Assembly: GCA_013141125.1 (NCBI GenBank)
Contig: JABFRO010000001.1
Location: forward strand, 310,001-374,000
Direction: 5' to 3'
Source of the DNA: Methylophilaceae bacterium
GTDB lineage: Bacteria; Pseudomonadota; Gammaproteobacteria; Burkholderiales; Methylophilaceae
Length of the DNA: 64,000 nucleotides
Shown here piece after piece: positions 63,365 through 64,000 of the stretch. The position numbers were made by a program, and so were the translations under genes. The notes beneath the pieces were generated by a model. It searched no databases. It was given only the letters and a program-made list of their open reading frames with translations, and had not been told where the DNA came from. The stretch's first letter is position 1; each line of letters starts with the position of its first letter.

Positions 63365-63640
63365 ATGCGTACAACAAAACAACTCAGTATTACGCTTCCT
63401 ACCGAAATGGCGGACGTTATAAAAGCCAAGGTCGCCGCTGGGGAATATGCAACCGAAAGTGAAGTCATCCGGGATGGATTACGAGTACTTATGGCCCGGG
63501 ATAGGGCAGTCGAAAATTGGCTGTTAGAACAAGTCGTACCGGCCTATGATGCCTTAAAAGCCGATCCATCCAGGGCCGTATCTGTTGAACAGGTTCGTGC
63601 CAGGCTTGCGGCTGAACATAAGGCCGCCACTAAAGCTTGA
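63365..63640 (+). CDS. parD: ParD-like antitoxin
   Basis: 91-aa ribbon-helix-helix antitoxin: TTKQLSITLPTEMADVIKAKVAAGEYATESEVIRDGLRVLMARDRAVENWLLEQVVPAYDALKADPSRAVSVEQVRARLAAEH. The SITLP and G.Y...SEVIR.GLR.L pattern is typical ParD. Overlaps the toxin by 4 bases (TTGA). Confidence 0.9.
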   Translation: MRTTKQLSITLPTEMADVIKAKVAAGEYATESEVIRDGLRVLMARDRAVENWLLEQVVPAYDALKADPSRAVSVEQVRARLAAEHKAATKA

Positions 63641-63954
63641 AAACATACCAAGTCAATTTCTCGCCAGAGGCAGAGGAACAACTTGCTGCGCTTTACCGGT
63701 ATCTCGCAGTCGAAGCTTCGCCAAACATAGCCGAACGTTATACCGATGCCATCGTCACCTATTGTGAAGGGTTAACGACATTCCCGCACCGTGGTAATTG
63801 CCGTGATGATATCCGTCCTGGGCTGCGGATAACAAACTACAGGAGGCGAACTGTAATAGCTTTCGAAGTGGGTGACGAACACGTATCCATCATTGGAATC
63901 TTTCATGGCGGTCGAGATTACGAAACGATTCTTCAGTCAGATAGCGCTGATTAA
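63637..63954 (+). CDS. parE: ParE-like toxin
   Basis: 105 aa, RelE/ParE fold: YQVNFSPEAEEQLAALYRYLAVEASPNIAERYTDAIVTYCEGLTTFPHRGNCRDDIRPGLRITNYRRRTVIAFEVGDEHVSIIGIFHGGRDYETIL. The G..RDDIRPGLR and IFHGGRDYE blocks fit ParE toxins, which in known cases block DNA gyrase. Starts with TTG in the antitoxin stop. Complete. Confidence 0.9.
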   Translation: MKTYQVNFSPEAEEQLAALYRYLAVEASPNIAERYTDAIVTYCEGLTTFPHRGNCRDDIRPGLRITNYRRRTVIAFEVGDEHVSIIGIFHGGRDYETILQSDSAD

Positions 63955-64000
63955 ACCAAAGCGTTTTTCAAACCCGCCAAGAGTTAATTTGTTAAAATTC

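Noticed and set aside
1-64000. CRISPR array, rRNA or tRNA genes
   Set aside because: No regularly spaced repeats and no rRNA or tRNA-like segments were seen by eye.

Overview
The window looks like part of a proteobacterial chromosome, most likely a betaproteobacterium of the Nitrosomonadales/Methylophilaceae kind. The basis is a complete 14-gene nuo operon with separate nuoC and nuoD, beta-like NuoA and NuoB sequences, a NUDIX gene directly after nuoN, and moderate to low GC. The genus cannot be read from the sequence. Three blocks follow one another: core metabolism (1-20.6 kb), a conjugation module (21.1-49.6 kb) and an accessory block (49.6-64 kb).

Core block. A 2OG-Fe(II) oxygenase-like gene (possibly cut by the window edge) is followed by a TetR regulator and an EthD-like gene. 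Each of the last two is preceded by a copy of the same 16-bp palindrome, a likely TetR operator. A DUF481 outer-membrane protein is convergent with them. nuoA to nuoN (4138-18596) encodes the whole proton-pumping NADH:quinone oxidoreductase in one run with tiny gaps or overlaps. A NUDIX hydrolase, a conserved protein of unknown function and a mechanosensitive-channel-like membrane protein close the block.

Conjugation block. Two divergent operons leave a repeat-rich intergenic region (27108-27487). The minus-strand operon holds a MobH/TraI_2-type relaxase broken by one frameshift in an A9 run, a 43-codon gene, a small membrane protein, the coupling protein TraD and a DUF4400 membrane protein. 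The plus-strand operon is a complete F-type (MPF-F) type IV secretion system: transglycosylase, OmpA-like protein, pilin TraA, TraL, E, K, B, DsbC, TraV, TraC, TrbI, TraF-type signal peptidase, TraW, U, TrbC, TraN, TraF, TraH and TraG. TraN is split into two overlapping genes, each with its own signal peptide. Several unrecognised genes sit inside the operon, including a protein with a DGNHR motif. No integrase, oriT or att site is recognisable, so this could be an integrated plasmid, part of an ICE, or a remnant.

Accessory block. A GC-rich RHH/RelE toxin-antitoxin pair and a Tn3-family unit (tnpA, res region, tnpR) lead into an ECF42-type sigma factor gene with a C-terminal TPR-like extension. 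It is followed by a cluster of small proteins: four intact YCII/DGPF proteins, two decayed DGPF fragments, SRPBCC, two VOC proteins, and DUF4256 (frameshifted), DUF2200, DUF1428, DUF1772 and DUF1579 proteins. Three genes in this cluster are preceded by the same promoter-like element, (T/C)GTCGA-N17-CGACTA, which matches what is known of ECF42 promoters, so the sigma factor's local regulon can be read from the DNA. Two 51-bp near-identical repeats flank one DGPF gene. A ParD/ParE pair with a perfect palindromic operator ends the window.
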